From Paenibacillus sp. E222 (lineage in GTDB: Bacteria > Bacillota > Bacilli > Paenibacillales > Paenibacillaceae), in the NCBI RefSeq assembly GCF_013401555.1, contig NZ_CP058552.1, positions 3,286,001 to 3,350,000 on the forward strand: DNA of 64,000 nt, in the 5' to 3' direction. Positions 27,566-35,970 of the stretch are shown in pieces (the first letter of the stretch is position 1; each line of letters begins with the position of its first letter). The notes under the pieces were generated by a model. That model was not told the origin of the DNA. It made no database searches and saw nothing but the letters and a program-made list of their open reading frames with translations. Made by a program: the position numbers and the translations under genes.

Positions 27566-27601
27566 AACCTCCGGTTGCTGGATCAGCTGCCGGGGGTTTT
27601 T
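27566..27601 (+). terminator. Terminator-like hairpin between comEB and comEC
   Basis: AACCTCCGG pairs with CCGGGGGTT and is followed by TTTTTCT. It would reduce read-through from comEA-comEB into comEC, placing comEC partly under separate control or attenuation. Confidence 0.65.
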
Positions 27602-27638
27602 CTGCGTTCATACGGGTGATGCAAAGGAGGGGAAGAAC

Positions 27639-30503
27639 ATGAAAGGCAGACCTTTACTGGTATTTACCGTCTGCTGGATATGCGGTAGCGGGATGGCATG
27701 TGCCTTATCGGGTTGGTCCTTGATCGTGGGACTGATTGGGGCATTCGTTTGTCTACCACTTTTATTACGATGGATTGATTTACGTGGTTGGTCCATTTTG
27801 TTACTGATTGGAGCACTCGTTGGCGGTGCTGTGCACTGGGAATGGAATGATGCGCGGAATCGGAGCAGTCTGCCCGATATCACACATATGGCTGCCGAGG
27901 ATTTGGACGGTTATGCAGCTACATTTGAAGGAACCCTTATGTCGGATGTACGCATAGATGGGGATCGGGCCGATTTTGAAATGCAGGTCACGTCGATGCA
28001 TCCACTATCCGATGCATCACTGGCACCGGCGTCGGAAGCGCGAACTGCGCCTAACTTGAGAGAACGTCTAATGGTCCAAGTTCGCCTGGCTGAGGAAGAA
28101 GAACAGCAAGTAGCAGCGGGGTGGAAGCGAGGAGATTCGATCGCGTTAACGGGTGCGCTTGCGCTTCCTGGCGAAGCCAGAAATTTTGGTGGGTTTGACT
28201 ATCGAAATTACTTAAGGACTCTTCATATCCATTGGTTGTTTAAAGTGAAAGGGGCCAGTTCAGTAACCACCGTTCCGCCTGAAGGGCTGGGGAAACTCAA
28301 TATCCTTCGGTGGAATGACATCTTTAGGCATAAGCTTGGCGCAGCGGTAGAACAGATATTTCCCGAACCTCATGCGGGCTACATGAAGGGTCTGATTATC
28401 GGTATGGCTAATGATATCGATCCGGATACATATGGACAATTTTCACAGCTTGGTTTAACTCATATATTGGCGATCTCCGGAACACATGTTGCAGTGTATG
28501 TGGCATCGCTGCTGCTCCTTTTATCCTGGCTTAGGTTAACCCGAGAAACCTCGCTCACCATTGTGTTGCTGCTAATACCTGCATATGTACTGTTGTCTGG
28601 CGGTTCGCCATCGGTCATTCGTGCGGGTATCATGTCGATGATTGGTTTGTATATGGCGCGGCGCGGGCTTGCGAGGGATGGATTGCAGATGATCAGTGCA
28701 GCAGCGTTGTTGATGATGTGGTGGAACCCGTATTTTTTATTAAGCGTGAGCTTTCAGCTATCTTTTCTTGTAACAGCTGGACTGATGATTTACATGCCTC
28801 TGATTAATCGGATATTTAGCAGTTGGCCCAAGGGCCTTGCAGCAACAGTTTCTGTGACGGTAACAGCACAGCTCATTTCTTTTCCGGTCACGATTCTGTA
28901 TTTCAACCAGTTTTCACTGCTTTCATTTGTCGCAAACTTCCTGCTTGTATCTTTGATCAGTGCCATTGTACTTCCTCTCGGAACGGTTGCCCTGATTTTA
29001 TCGTTTATTTGGATGCCTCTGGCCAAACCATTGGCGTGGATTGCTATTATGCTGAACAAATTGACCTTTGTAAGTGTGGAGTGGATGAATAGTTTGCCTG
29101 GTTTTGTGCTGATCTGGGCTACCCCATCGCTACTGTGGATTGCAGCATATTATGTCGTTCTCTATGCACTTTTGCGGATTCTTTATCGCGGGCGAGGTGA
29201 CCAGCCTGTAGTTCTGGGCACAGAAGAGGATACGGCTCCCCTGGATCGCCGATATGTTGGGGGAACGCCTAAAGCGGCTCTGGGGCTGTCTGGATTGTCT
29301 AATGTATCTTCACAAGGATTAAACAAAGGTGGACGTGAGGCTGGTCCTGGTTCGATGACAACATTAAGTGCAAGTATTGCCTGGCCGGAGTATACAAGTG
29401 CATTTGCTGCGCGAGGGGCGGGTTTTTACTCTGGTGAACGGATGAACGTTTTCCACAAATGGATGTGTGCGCTGCTGGCTCTCAGCTTTGTGGTGGGATT
29501 ACGGTGGGCGTACCAGACACCGCAGCCTGCGGGGACCGGAGTGGTGCAGTTTTTGGATATCGGACAAGGGGACAGTACTCTAATTACAACACCTGAGGGT
29601 AAACATATTTTGGTCGATGGTGGAGGTACGGTCCAGTTCGGGAAGTCTGAACAATCCTGGAAGACACGGCGTGATCCATACGAAGTAGGGGCCAAGGTGG
29701 TCGTTCCTTTATTAAAAAAGCGGGGCATTCATCGGCTGGACGCCGTAATCGTAACCCATGCCGATCAGGATCATGCTGGGGGATTACAGGCCGTGCTCGA
29801 ACAGATTCCGGTGGAACGATTCATGTTCAATGGGACAACCAGCGGTACAGCTAATTTCGAGAAATTGCTGGATACCGTTATAGACAAGCAGATTCCGATA
29901 TATGCCATCCGGCAAGGGATGTCCTACGCTCCGGATGGAGAAACCAGACTGCATTTTATATATCCGGATCTGGAGAAAGCGATGGATACAGGAGAAAGAT
30001 TGCCCGTCTCGGAACATCAGAATCATGATTCGGTTGTCTTTTTGCTGGAAATGGCAGGTGCCTCATTATTGTTCACGGGCGACATGGATGCTGCAGCCGA
30101 GCAGGATCTGCTCTTTATGATTCAGGATGGATCGCTTGCAGCCTCGTTTGGACAGTACGATGCAGATACTGCATTAGCAGATGTTTATGTTCAGGAGATG
30201 TTCACACGTCACTCGGGGTTGAATCATGAGGAGGTTCCTGTCACCATAGATGTATTAAAAGTTGCACACCACGGTAGCAAAACATCGTCAACGGAAGCTT
30301 GGTTACAGTACTGGAATGCATCAGCATCCGTGATATCTGCTGGGGCCAACAATACATATGGACATCCCAATCCTGGGGTGCTTGATCGTCTTGTAGATTC
30401 GGGTACAGAGATCTATCGAACAGATCAAATGGGGGAAATTCAGATGAAGATCAAGGATGGGGAGATTGATGTGCGCTATAAGTTGGTTAGGGATGATTCA
30501 TGA
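27639..30503 (+). CDS. comEC: DNA internalisation channel ComEC/Rec2
   Basis: 954 residues from ATG 27639 with AAAGGAGGGG upstream. N-terminal helices and an OB-like extracellular domain (about 60-210), then the polytopic Competence domain (about 245-510: LTHILAISGTHVAVYVASL, GGSPSVIRAGIM). After a further helix the C-terminal beta-lactamase-like domain (about 635-950) has VQFLDIGQGDSTLI, VTHADQDHAGGL, LLFTGDMD and LKVAHHGSKTSS. It is the transport channel for single-stranded DNA. A Gly/Ser-rich cytoplasmic insert of roughly 90 residues (about 525-615) makes it longer than the 776-residue B. subtilis protein. Confidence 0.95.
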   Translation: MKGRPLLVFTVCWICGSGMACALSGWSLIVGLIGAFVCLPLLLRWIDLRGWSILLLIGALVGGAVHWEWNDARNRSSLPDITHMAAEDLDGYAATFEGTLMSDVRIDGDRADFEMQVTSMHPLSDASLAPASEARTAPNLRERLMVQVRLAEEEEQQVAAGWKRGDSIALTGALALPGEARNFGGFDYRNYLRTLHIHWLFKVKGASSVTTVPPEGLGKLNILRWNDIFRHKLGAAVEQIFPEPHAGYMKGLIIGMANDIDPDTYGQFSQLGLTHILAISGTHVAVYVASLLLLLSWLRLTRETSLTIVLLLIPAYVLLSGGSPSVIRAGIMSMIGLYMARRGLARDGLQMISAAALLMMWWNPYFLLSVSFQLSFLVTAGLMIYMPLINRIFSSWPKGLAATVSVTVTAQLISFPVTILYFNQFSLLSFVANFLLVSLISAIVLPLGTVALILSFIWMPLAKPLAWIAIMLNKLTFVSVEWMNSLPGFVLIWATPSLLWIAAYYVVLYALLRILYRGRGDQPVVLGTEEDTAPLDRRYVGGTPKAALGLSGLSNVSSQGLNKGGREAGPGSMTTLSASIAWPEYTSAFAARGAGFYSGERMNVFHKWMCALLALSFVVGLRWAYQTPQPAGTGVVQFLDIGQGDSTLITTPEGKHILVDGGGTVQFGKSEQSWKTRRDPYEVGAKVVVPLLKKRGIHRLDAVIVTHADQDHAGGLQAVLEQIPVERFMFNGTTSGTANFEKLLDTVIDKQIPIYAIRQGMSYAPDGETRLHFIYPDLEKAMDTGERLPVSEHQNHDSVVFLLEMAGASLLFTGDMDAAAEQDLLFMIQDGSLAASFGQYDADTALADVYVQEMFTRHSGLNHEEVPVTIDVLKVAHHGSKTSSTEAWLQYWNASASVISAGANNTYGHPNPGVLDRLVDSGTEIYRTDQMGEIQMKIKDGEIDVRYKLVRDDS

Positions 30504-30721
30504 GTTATCGTACCATGCAGTGGTCGCCACCACTTCTCTAACTTCTATTGGTTTTTAATATATGATAGATTGTAATAAGAATTACGAAACTTTCCAACCG
30601 TTCTACGCGCTAAAATAGTTTGGGAAAACAGGATTAGCATAAGCGCGTTAGGATGGAGTCCCATTACGTTGATATCCAGCCAAAACTGTAAAAGCTATTA
30701 GAAAGCGGGTAGATATTATAT

Positions 30722-31438
30722 ATGATTCCGTTAGTGTATGACCAAATTAACCATTGGGGAAGAGACGATGAATTCTTCTTAGCTTTGCTAAAGAAATTAA
30801 ATGTAGAATTTATAGCTGACCTAGGCTGTGGAACAGGAAGGTGGACTATTCATCTTGCTGAGAACGGTTATAAAATTACAGCTATAGATCCTAATGAAGA
30901 AGCAATCAATGTGGCAAGAAGTAAAGGCACTCCAGGGAATGTGAAATGGATGGTAGGTGACAGTGCTGATTTACAATCGAATACTTATGACGTGGTAATC
31001 ATGACAGCCAATGTGGCACAGGTATTTCTTACAGATGACAGTTGGAAGCAAACAATTTCAGATGTATTTCGATCCCTGAAAGTCGGAGGTCACTTTATTT
31101 TTGATACAAGAAACCCTTTGGCAAAAGTATGGAAAGAGTGGGAGATGGACAAAACTCCTGACTTAGCTAAAGATAGGCTAAGCGGAGATTCTCTAGAAAT
31201 TTATACGGAATATGACGGGTTTGAGGGAGACGTGTACACTTTCTATGAAATTGTAAAACATACAAAAAAAGATAAAATTCTGATTCGTGAAAAAATGCAG
31301 CTTAGGTTTAGAAATCAAGAAGAATTCAATACATCGCTAAAATCAACAGGTTTTACACAAATTGAAACGTATGGTGATTGGGAGTTTAAACAAGCCAATT
31401 CAAAAAATAAGTCGTTTATTTTTCACTGTGTTAAATAG
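30722..31438 (+). CDS. SAM-dependent methyltransferase, AT-richer than neighbours
   Basis: 238 residues. Class I methyltransferase with motif I IADLGCGTGRWTIHLA, motif II ITAIDPNEEAI, and GHFIFDTRNPLAKVWKEWE. Substrate unknown. Base composition of the opening codons is about 37 percent G+C, well below the surrounding genes, and codons favour A/T endings. The gene has weak ribosome site signals (GAAAGCGGG) and interrupts the comEC-holA synteny. This fits recent acquisition, but no mobile-element remnants were seen. The 218-nt region upstream shows no clear signals. Confidence 0.8.
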   Translation: MIPLVYDQINHWGRDDEFFLALLKKLNVEFIADLGCGTGRWTIHLAENGYKITAIDPNEEAINVARSKGTPGNVKWMVGDSADLQSNTYDVVIMTANVAQVFLTDDSWKQTISDVFRSLKVGGHFIFDTRNPLAKVWKEWEMDKTPDLAKDRLSGDSLEIYTEYDGFEGDVYTFYEIVKHTKKDKILIREKMQLRFRNQEEFNTSLKSTGFTQIETYGDWEFKQANSKNKSFIFHCVK

Positions 31439-31541
31439 AAATTGTTTGAAACTGAAATAGACCACTTGGTTAAAATCAAGTTTATTGAGGTTTATTCATT
31501 CCTGTATGTAGTACATCATTTGCTCGTAGAATGAAACCAAA

Positions 31542-31588
31542 AGCCCGCTTTCCGGATACTCCTCGGGGAGAATACCGGAAAGCGGGCT
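31542..31588. terminator. Bidirectional terminator between convergent genes
   Basis: A 14-bp perfect stem AGCCCGCTTTCCGG / CCGGAAAGCGGGCT. On the minus strand it is followed by TTTGGTTTC, on the plus strand by GATTTTGG. It separates the methyltransferase from the small minus-strand gene. Confidence 0.85.
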
Positions 31589-31615
31589 GATTTTGGAATG
31601 ACTTATAACAACGAA

Positions 31616-31918
31616 TTATTCGACGCCATCTTTGAAGTGTTTACTCCAGTGTTTGTCGCCTTTGTGCAACAGATCTTCTACAGTTTTCTCAAGCGTCAGC
31701 AAGAGCTGTGCTCGTACATCAAGCACGGTTTCTCTGTACAAGCGTTCTTCCGATCCGACGATTTTATCGCCGTATAATGCCTGTGCAGCGGTGTATTTCC
31801 GGTGTTCCTCAACCAGGGTATCAATAGACTGCAACGCATGTTCCACAAAATGGGATATGCTTTGATATTCTTTGGGCATTTGTTCTTTTAACGCTTGAAT
31901 TTTTGCAAGAGCTGGCAT
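31616..31918 (-). CDS. Hypothetical helical protein, 100 aa
   Basis: Start ATG 31918 (MPALAKIQALKEQMPKEYQS) is chosen because GAGGTG lies eight bases upstream; the frame extends to 31927. The protein is almost entirely alpha-helical, charged, with no signal peptide or membrane helix; heptad-like Leu/Ile spacing in SISHFVEHALQSIDTLVEEH and VLDVRAQLLLTLEKTVEDLL suggests a coiled-coil or helical bundle. Not recognised. It ends at the bidirectional terminator at 31542-31588 and is divergent from the ECF sigma gene. Confidence 0.65.
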   Translation of the reverse strand: MPALAKIQALKEQMPKEYQSISHFVEHALQSIDTLVEEHRKYTAAQALYGDKIVGSEERLYRETVLDVRAQLLLTLEKTVEDLLHKGDKHWSKHFKDGVE

Positions 31919-31927
31919 GCTCATCAC

Positions 31928-32268
31928 CTCGTGTTATGAATGTAAATTTACAATACACTGTTTTCATGAAAATTACATTAAAATGAGCTTAAATTTGTAC
32001 AAAATTTGAACTTTTTCATTTTCAATGCTATAAGTGTTGTTAGCTATAATGTATGCCATTGTCATTAAATTGAGTCGTGTAAGTACTGGAATGACTTTTG
32101 AGCAGGCTTGATGACTCGTTATGCAATTTCTGTTATTCTAAGAGAAGATTTCAGCGGCCCCAAATACATAAGCCGTTATTTTGTTATGGCAATAAAAAAA
32201 ATACTTAACTTTGCAACAATTTTATTGATGGTCACGTCTGTAAGGTTGCAGGGAGAGGGGGATCCTTT
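31928..32268. other. AT-rich divergent intergenic region
   Basis: About 340 nt between the small minus-strand gene and the ECF sigma gene. Markedly AT-rich. It contains TATAAT at about 32047 without a good -35, and the ECF-like promoter listed separately. No coding sequence or stable hairpin was seen. Confidence 0.5.
32212..32238 (+). promoter_or_regulatory. Possible ECF autoregulatory promoter
   Basis: TGCAAC, 17-nt spacer, CGTC, about 30 nt before the sigma gene start. This resembles ECF promoters of Bacilli (an AAC-type -35 and a CGTC or CGTA -10). It would make the sigma factor self-activating, as is common for ECF sigma/anti-sigma pairs. Support is the match alone. Confidence 0.35.
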
Positions 32269-32817
32269 GTGGTAGAGCCGGAACTCATCAGAGCCGCTCA
32301 ATCGGGCGATCGCGACGCTCTAATTACCCTATTGCGGGACATTGAACAGCATGTTTATCGGACCGCATATTACATTCTAAATAATGAACAGGACGCTTTG
32401 GATGCTGCTCAGGAAGCGTTGATCCGAATTTACACCAAGATTAATTCATATGAGGAAAAGGCCCAGTTTAAGACATGGGTTCAGCGCATCGTCACGAATA
32501 TCTGTATTGACAAATTCAGAAGAACCAAGCCCTCCGTCTCCATTGACGAGCATGATATGGTTTTTCAGGACAATCAAGATGTAGAATTCGAAGTGATGTC
32601 CACATATGTGGCAAAGGATATTCAGGATGCCATTAACAAACTGCCTGAGCATCATCGTACCGTTATTGTTCTAAGATATTTGCAGGACTTATCCTATAAC
32701 GAAATTGCGGATTGCCTCGATCTTCCGTTGAATACGGTTAAATCTTATTTATTTAGAGCCAGACAGCAATTACAGAATCTACTACAGGAGTATCAGAAAG
32801 GTGGTGTGACAGGATGA
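32269..32817 (+). CDS. ECF-subfamily RNA polymerase sigma factor
   Basis: 182 residues from GTG 32269, with GGGAGAGGGGG upstream. Region 2 (about 20-90) includes AYYILNNEQDALDAAQEALI and FKTWVQRIVTNICIDKFRR; region 4 (about 120-175) has LPEHHRTVIVLRYLQDLSYN followed by EIADCLDLPLNTVKSYLFRA. Directs polymerase to an envelope- or stress-type regulon; which one cannot be told. The gene overlaps the anti-sigma gene by 4 nt. The comEC-holA interval where it sits does not carry a sigma factor in B. subtilis. Confidence 0.92.
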   Translation: MVEPELIRAAQSGDRDALITLLRDIEQHVYRTAYYILNNEQDALDAAQEALIRIYTKINSYEEKAQFKTWVQRIVTNICIDKFRRTKPSVSIDEHDMVFQDNQDVEFEVMSTYVAKDIQDAINKLPEHHRTVIVLRYLQDLSYNEIADCLDLPLNTVKSYLFRARQQLQNLLQEYQKGGVTG

Positions 32818-34085
32818 AATGCGAAGAGGTGGTGGAATGGATGCACCGGTATCTGGATCATGATCTGGGTGAGGCGGAAACTGCGCAGATGCTACAGCAT
32901 GTGGCCCAATGCGCGGAGTGCGCCGAAAATTTTAGTTTGCTCAGAGCTCTCTCCAGAGAACTGGAAGATTTGCCGCAGGTGACCCCAAGATTCAGTCTGG
33001 TTGATGCCATTATGCCGCAGCTGGATGCAATCGACGAAGCGAAAAGAGAACAAAGCAGTACAATACAGGAAATGAGTCCTGTCCCTGCTGCATTTGAGAA
33101 TTTACAGCGTTCAAGTGAGCGGAAACCGAAGCAAAAATGGTTGAATTCCATGGCAGGCCGGATGTCCATGGGCGCAGCAGCAGCCGCTGTTGTATTGGGC
33201 GTTGCCATTTTCGGATATCAGCCAGAGAAGGTTGAAAATGCAGAAATGATAATGAGCACAGGCAGTACTCAAGAAGGCGGGAATGAGGATCAAAATCCAC
33301 TGAGCAGAGAGATCAACAATGAAGATTCTTCCTCCTCTCTACAGAGCGATAACAGTGTGTGGGTTGACAATTCGGAAAGTCAGCCATCCGCCCAAGATGA
33401 ACCGACTCAAGAGGTTGGTCCTGAAGAAAACGGTTCAGAGAAGGTGCAGGAACCTGAACTGAAGGAAGGCCAAACTCCTAAACAGCCGGATACGGGATCA
33501 GAAATGAACAAGAGTGATGCAACGAAAAACGCTCCTTCCAGTTCCAATCCTGCTGATAGTACGAAGAGTGCCGATCAGCAAAAAAGTCAGGATTCAGAAA
33601 CTGCTACTGGACCTTCGACTACTGGACCTTCGGCAGGTTCTACTGAGAGCGGAGCAACGGATTCTGAAAATCAGGAGTCGCAATTATTCACTTCTCAGGA
33701 TATGCCTGATGTTAAGGTAGAAGAGCCGACAGAGGGCGTAACGAGTCCTGATTCCGAGACGGGTATGAATGCATCGGGAGGAAATAAGGGATTGGCTGCC
33801 ACGGATTCAGGTAACCTTGCCAACACAACTCCAAAAGAATGGAAGTCACCCGATGGCTCCTATCTGGTCATGCTGCTCGGCGATCAGATCAGCATCTACT
33901 CTAAGCCTGCCGCTGACCCGGATGTGCTTAATCTGGTGGAGCAACGTAATGTGGAGGGTACACTAAAATCTGCGAGTTGGTCTCAGGATAGCACCGTATT
34001 TAATTACGAAACAGATCAAGATGGGATAACAGTGAAGAAATCGTTTAATGTGTCCACTGCCCCAAGCGGAAATTCTACTAAATAG
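32814..34085 (+). CDS. Anti-sigma factor with zinc-binding (ZAS) N-terminus
   Basis: 423 residues. N-terminal ZAS-type motif with Cys3 and His29-x3-Cys33-x2-Cys36 (HVAQCAECAENF), which would hold the ECF sigma encoded just upstream. One transmembrane helix (about 118-135). The extracytoplasmic part is a low-complexity Ser/Glu/Gln/Thr/Pro region of roughly 200 residues, then a compact C-terminal domain (KEWKSPDGSYLVMLLGDQIS) with beta-strand character that may sense signals. Release of sigma by envelope stress, possibly proteolysis, is inferred. ATG 32814 overlaps the sigma gene by 4 nt, with AAAGGTGG upstream. Confidence 0.85.
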   Translation: MKCEEVVEWMHRYLDHDLGEAETAQMLQHVAQCAECAENFSLLRALSRELEDLPQVTPRFSLVDAIMPQLDAIDEAKREQSSTIQEMSPVPAAFENLQRSSERKPKQKWLNSMAGRMSMGAAAAAVVLGVAIFGYQPEKVENAEMIMSTGSTQEGGNEDQNPLSREINNEDSSSSLQSDNSVWVDNSESQPSAQDEPTQEVGPEENGSEKVQEPELKEGQTPKQPDTGSEMNKSDATKNAPSSSNPADSTKSADQQKSQDSETATGPSTTGPSAGSTESGATDSENQESQLFTSQDMPDVKVEEPTEGVTSPDSETGMNASGGNKGLAATDSGNLANTTPKEWKSPDGSYLVMLLGDQISIYSKPAADPDVLNLVEQRNVEGTLKSASWSQDSTVFNYETDQDGITVKKSFNVSTAPSGNSTK

Positions 34086-34163
34086 GCTGTAAATTATACA
34101 TTTGACCTCAAGACTTGCCGAACATTTCTGTTGTATCAAGAATATATTGAAATTAACAACAAC

Positions 34164-34254
34164 GTCCTATCTCAGTTGGCATAACTGACGTCGTATGACC
34201 GCGCACCAGCCTTTTCTAGAATTGTTGGTGTCAGCGTTTATATAGATGTAGGAC
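34164..34254 (+). ncRNA. Structured RNA candidate upstream of a terminator
   Basis: A 91-nt stretch closed by GTCCTA (34164-34169) with TAGGAC (34249-34254). Inside are CAGT / ACTG closing a 7-nt loop, a weak GTC / GAC hairpin, and CACCA / TGGTG around about 17 nt. A strong terminator follows 2 nt later. It lies alone between the anti-sigma gene and holA. The 5' half superficially resembles a tRNA acceptor plus D arm, but there is no T arm, so it is not a normal tRNA. I do not recognise a known riboswitch class. Confidence 0.45.
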
Positions 34255-34256
34255 AG

Positions 34257-34293
34257 GGGGCCTTCATCCGTTAACCGGATGTAAGGCCCCTTT
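34257..34293 (+). terminator. Strong intrinsic terminator upstream of holA
   Basis: GGGGCCTTCATCCG pairs with CGGATG-T-AAGGCCCC (one bulge), loop TTAAC, followed by TTTGTTGT. It ends either the sigma/anti-sigma transcript or a short RNA starting after 34085. Confidence 0.85.
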
Positions 34294-34343
34294 GTTGTCT
34301 GTCACGTTTTCTGGTAGGATAAGAGGGATAAGGGGGCACCGTG

Positions 34344-35360
34344 ATGGATGTAAAGAGTGCGACAAAGGCAATACGTAATGGAGAAACGGCTCCGGTATAT
34401 GTGCTGTACGGAACGGAGAAGTACCAGATACAGCAATTTACGGATATGTTAAAACAACAGGTTATTGAAGAAGAGCACCGAGAATTTGCGATCATTCCAT
34501 ATGACCTCTCTGAGACACCTGTGGAAGTGGTCATTGAAGAAGCAGAGACGGTTCCTTTTCTTGTTCCACGTAAACTCATTATCGTTCGTGATGCAAATTT
34601 GTTTACAGCAGGCAAGGATTCCAAAATTGATCACCAGATTGATCGACTGCTTACATATATGGACAATCCGGCAGATTATAGTACGATTGTGTTTCTGGCC
34701 CAAGGCGATAAGCTGGATGAGCGTAAAAAACTAGTCAAGGCAGCCAAGAAACAAGCCGTTGTCCTTGCGTTCGCTCCGCTAAGTAGTGAGGAACTGCTGA
34801 GTTGGATTGTCAAGCTGGCGAAGCAGCGGGATGTATCTTTTGAGGCCGGAGCGGCTGACACGCTTGTGAGTTATGCTGGAACAGGGTTGCAGACGTTATC
34901 TGCGGAAGTGGACAAGTTGTGTTTGTTTGCTGGTAACGGAGGCACAATCAAACGCGCGGATATCGAATCACTGGTGGCGCGAAGTACCGAGCAGAATGTG
35001 TTCGCGTTGGTGGAGGAGCTTGCTAACTTAAGGCTGGAGAAGGCTTTGAGTCTTTTTTATGAATTGCTGAAGCAGCGCGAAGAACCGATCAAAATTGCAG
35101 CGTTGATCGCCCGTCAATTCCGAATTATGATCCAGGTAAAAGAGTTAGGACAGCAGAGTTACTCCCAACAGCAGATTGCTAGCCAGCTTGGTCTGCATCC
35201 GTATGCTGTCAAAATTGCTGGTGAACAGGCGCGTAAGTTTCAGGCAGATCGTTTGAGGCTAATTCTGAGTCATCTCAGCGAACTAGATTATCAGATGAAG
35301 ACGGGGGCAGTGGATAAGGTCCTCGGACTGGAGCTTTTCTTGTTAAGGCTTGGTGCGTAA
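34344..35360 (+). CDS. holA: DNA polymerase III delta subunit
   Basis: 338 residues from ATG 34344 (GTG one codon earlier is possible; AGGGGG lies upstream). Clamp-loader subunit that opens the beta clamp. Family features: PVYVLYGTEKYQIQQFTDML, DYSTIVFLAQGDKLDERKKL, AGTGLQTLSAEVDKLCLFAG, and the C-terminal collar EEPIKIAALIARQFRIMIQV. The Walker motifs are degenerate, as in all delta subunits. Same position as B. subtilis holA (yqeN), convergent with rpsT. Confidence 0.95.
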   Translation: MDVKSATKAIRNGETAPVYVLYGTEKYQIQQFTDMLKQQVIEEEHREFAIIPYDLSETPVEVVIEEAETVPFLVPRKLIIVRDANLFTAGKDSKIDHQIDRLLTYMDNPADYSTIVFLAQGDKLDERKKLVKAAKKQAVVLAFAPLSSEELLSWIVKLAKQRDVSFEAGAADTLVSYAGTGLQTLSAEVDKLCLFAGNGGTIKRADIESLVARSTEQNVFALVEELANLRLEKALSLFYELLKQREEPIKIAALIARQFRIMIQVKELGQQSYSQQQIASQLGLHPYAVKIAGEQARKFQADRLRLILSHLSELDYQMKTGAVDKVLGLELFLLRLGA

Positions 35361-35378
35361 CTTAGATATAACTGTAAA

Positions 35379-35431
35379 AAGCGGCCTCAATTCCGTTGAT
35401 GGTGAGATCATCGGAATTGAGGCCGCTTCGT
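35379..35431 (+). terminator. Terminator of holA
   Basis: AAGCGGCCTCAATTCCG pairs perfectly over 17 bp with CGGAATTGAGGCCGCTT; a short T-rich tract (CGTTT) follows on the plus strand and an AAAAA tract precedes it, so it may also act on the minus strand. Confidence 0.85.
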
Positions 35432-35462
35432 TTAAATGAGTGCTTATAGAATCAGATACTAA

Positions 35463-35497
35463 AAAATCCTGAAAGCTCGTGCTGTTCAGGATTTTTC
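35463..35497 (-). terminator. Terminator of rpsT
   Basis: AAAATCCTGAA / TTCAGGATTTT stem, about 25 nt past the rpsT stop on the minus strand, ending in TTTTTT. Confidence 0.85.
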
Positions 35498-35522
35498 CAT
35501 TAGATCGTATAAGTAACGCTTC

Positions 35523-35795
35523 TTACGCTTGTGCGGAAAGAGCGTTCAGTTTTTTCGCCAAGCGAGACTTTTTGCGGGCTGCAGCATTTTTATGAACCAG
35601 ACCTTTAGTTACAGCCTTGTCCAGCTTTTTGGAAGCAGCTTGAATCGCAGCTTTTGCAGTATCAACTTCGTTACTTACCAGAGCAGCATCAGCAGCTTTA
35701 ACAGCTGTACGGAGTGCAGATTTCTGGGAAGCGTTGAGTGCGCGGCGCTTGTCGCTCGTTTTTACGCGTTTAACAGCGGATTTGATGTTTGGCAT
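35523..35795 (-). CDS. rpsT: 30S ribosomal protein S20
   Basis: 90 residues starting [20 protein letters not shown] at 35795, with CAGGAGGTGA six bases upstream; the frame extends three codons further but this is the family start. Lys/Ala-rich helical protein binding 16S rRNA, ending in [20 protein letters not shown]. Transcribed opposite to holA and gpr, as in B. subtilis. Confidence 0.98.
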   Translation of the reverse strand: MPNIKSAVKRVKTSDKRRALNASQKSALRTAVKAADAALVSNEVDTAKAAIQAASKKLDKAVTKGLVHKNAAARKKSRLAKKLNALSAQA

Positions 35796-35909
35796 TACAT
35801 TCACCTCCTGTAAGGCATTTGCATGAATACAAACGTTTCACAACTTAAAATATTCTAGCACGCTGGCATGCAAATTGCAACAGATTTTCCTATGATGTTC
35901 GATAGCGCT

Positions 35910-35939
35910 GCATAAAGCTCACCATTTTCCCACACAATA
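35910..35939 (+). promoter_or_regulatory. Possible SigG-type promoter of gpr
   Basis: GCATA, 18-nt spacer, CACAATA, close to the forespore SigG consensus (G-H-ATA and CATnnTA) with one mismatch in the -10. gpr is forespore-expressed in B. subtilis, which makes the assignment plausible. Match only. Confidence 0.3.
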
Positions 35940-35970
35940 TGCTCAAATGCGGTAAGGGAGGCAGGGACAG

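Noticed and set aside
34164..34254. tRNA gene
   Set aside because: The acceptor-like and D-like pairing is suggestive, but no T arm, no 5-bp anticodon stem and no CCA context are found.
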